Positions 5,493 through 5,535 of a stretch of DNA of 5,535 bases are shown one piece after another. A program made the translations under genes and the position numbers. Source of the DNA: Elusimicrobiota bacterium (GTDB lineage: Bacteria > CAYTYR01 > UBA6262 > DAOVJB01). Every line of letters starts with the position of its first letter. Position 1 is the first letter of the stretch. Under the pieces are notes generated by a model. That model was not told the origin of the DNA and searched no databases. It was given only the letters and a program-made list of their open reading frames with translations. The stretch is from the NCBI GenBank assembly GCA_030673425.1, contig DAOVJB010000094.1, positions 1 to 5,535 of the forward strand, given 5' to 3'.

Positions 5493-5535
5493 TCCATCAT
5501 GTTATTTATAAGTTACACATAGAATTAGAAAAAAA

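Noticed and set aside
5426-5500. 24-codon minus-strand ORF (MMESILTSSFK...) upstream of the racemase, overlapping the hairpin, resembling a leader peptide
   Set aside because: No SD before the ATG, no run of regulatory codons, and it lies upstream of the proposed promoter.

Overview
The window is AT-rich bacterial DNA in which every supportable gene reads on the minus strand, so gene order below follows transcription, from high to low coordinates. Shine-Dalgarno (SD) sequences of the GGGAGG/AGGAGG type point to a low-GC bacterium. The solute-binding protein has a twin-arginine signal peptide and no lipobox cysteine, which suits an organism with a periplasm (diderm) better than a classical Gram-positive. 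I cannot name a taxon from this sequence alone.

Right part (about 4650-5535): a decayed catabolic module. A candidate sigma70-type promoter with a perfect TTGACA -35 box faces a broken Asp/Glu/hydantoin racemase gene. That gene keeps its start and its C-terminal half, but it has lost a central segment by an out-of-frame deletion and carries an in-frame TAA. Its original stop codon is followed by an intact SD sequence that no longer has a start codon. Directly behind the SD lies only the C-terminal end of a second gene, most like M29-type aminopeptidase/NicX metalloenzymes. Two large deletions and one nonsense codon thus fall within about 700 bp.

Centre (332-4527): an intact four-gene ABC importer operon of the spermidine/putrescine (PotABCD) superfamily. 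The order is Tat-exported binding protein, PotB-like permease, PotC-like permease, PotA-like ATPase. All four reading frames are full length with the expected motifs. An extended -10 promoter is proposed just upstream of the binding-protein gene, and a weaker internal promoter before the ATPase gene. The substrate is probably not a classical polyamine: a ligand-contacting Asp of PotD appears to be Asn here. The broken neighbours suggest a link to amino-acid-like or cyclic amide/imide compounds; this is inference.

Left part (1-331): mostly non-coding. It holds a 107-bp segment bounded by perfect 10-bp inverted repeats of IS-end type (AGGCTGTCCC), a nested inverted repeat overlapping a TATAAT box and an AGGAGG SD, and the first five codons of another minus-strand gene that runs off the window. 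I see no convincing terminator after the ABC operon.

I do not see a new defence, CRISPR or RNA-based system here. The most informative signals are the selectively decayed racemase/hydrolase genes beside an intact transporter, the G8 tract in one permease gene, and the IS-like mini-element.
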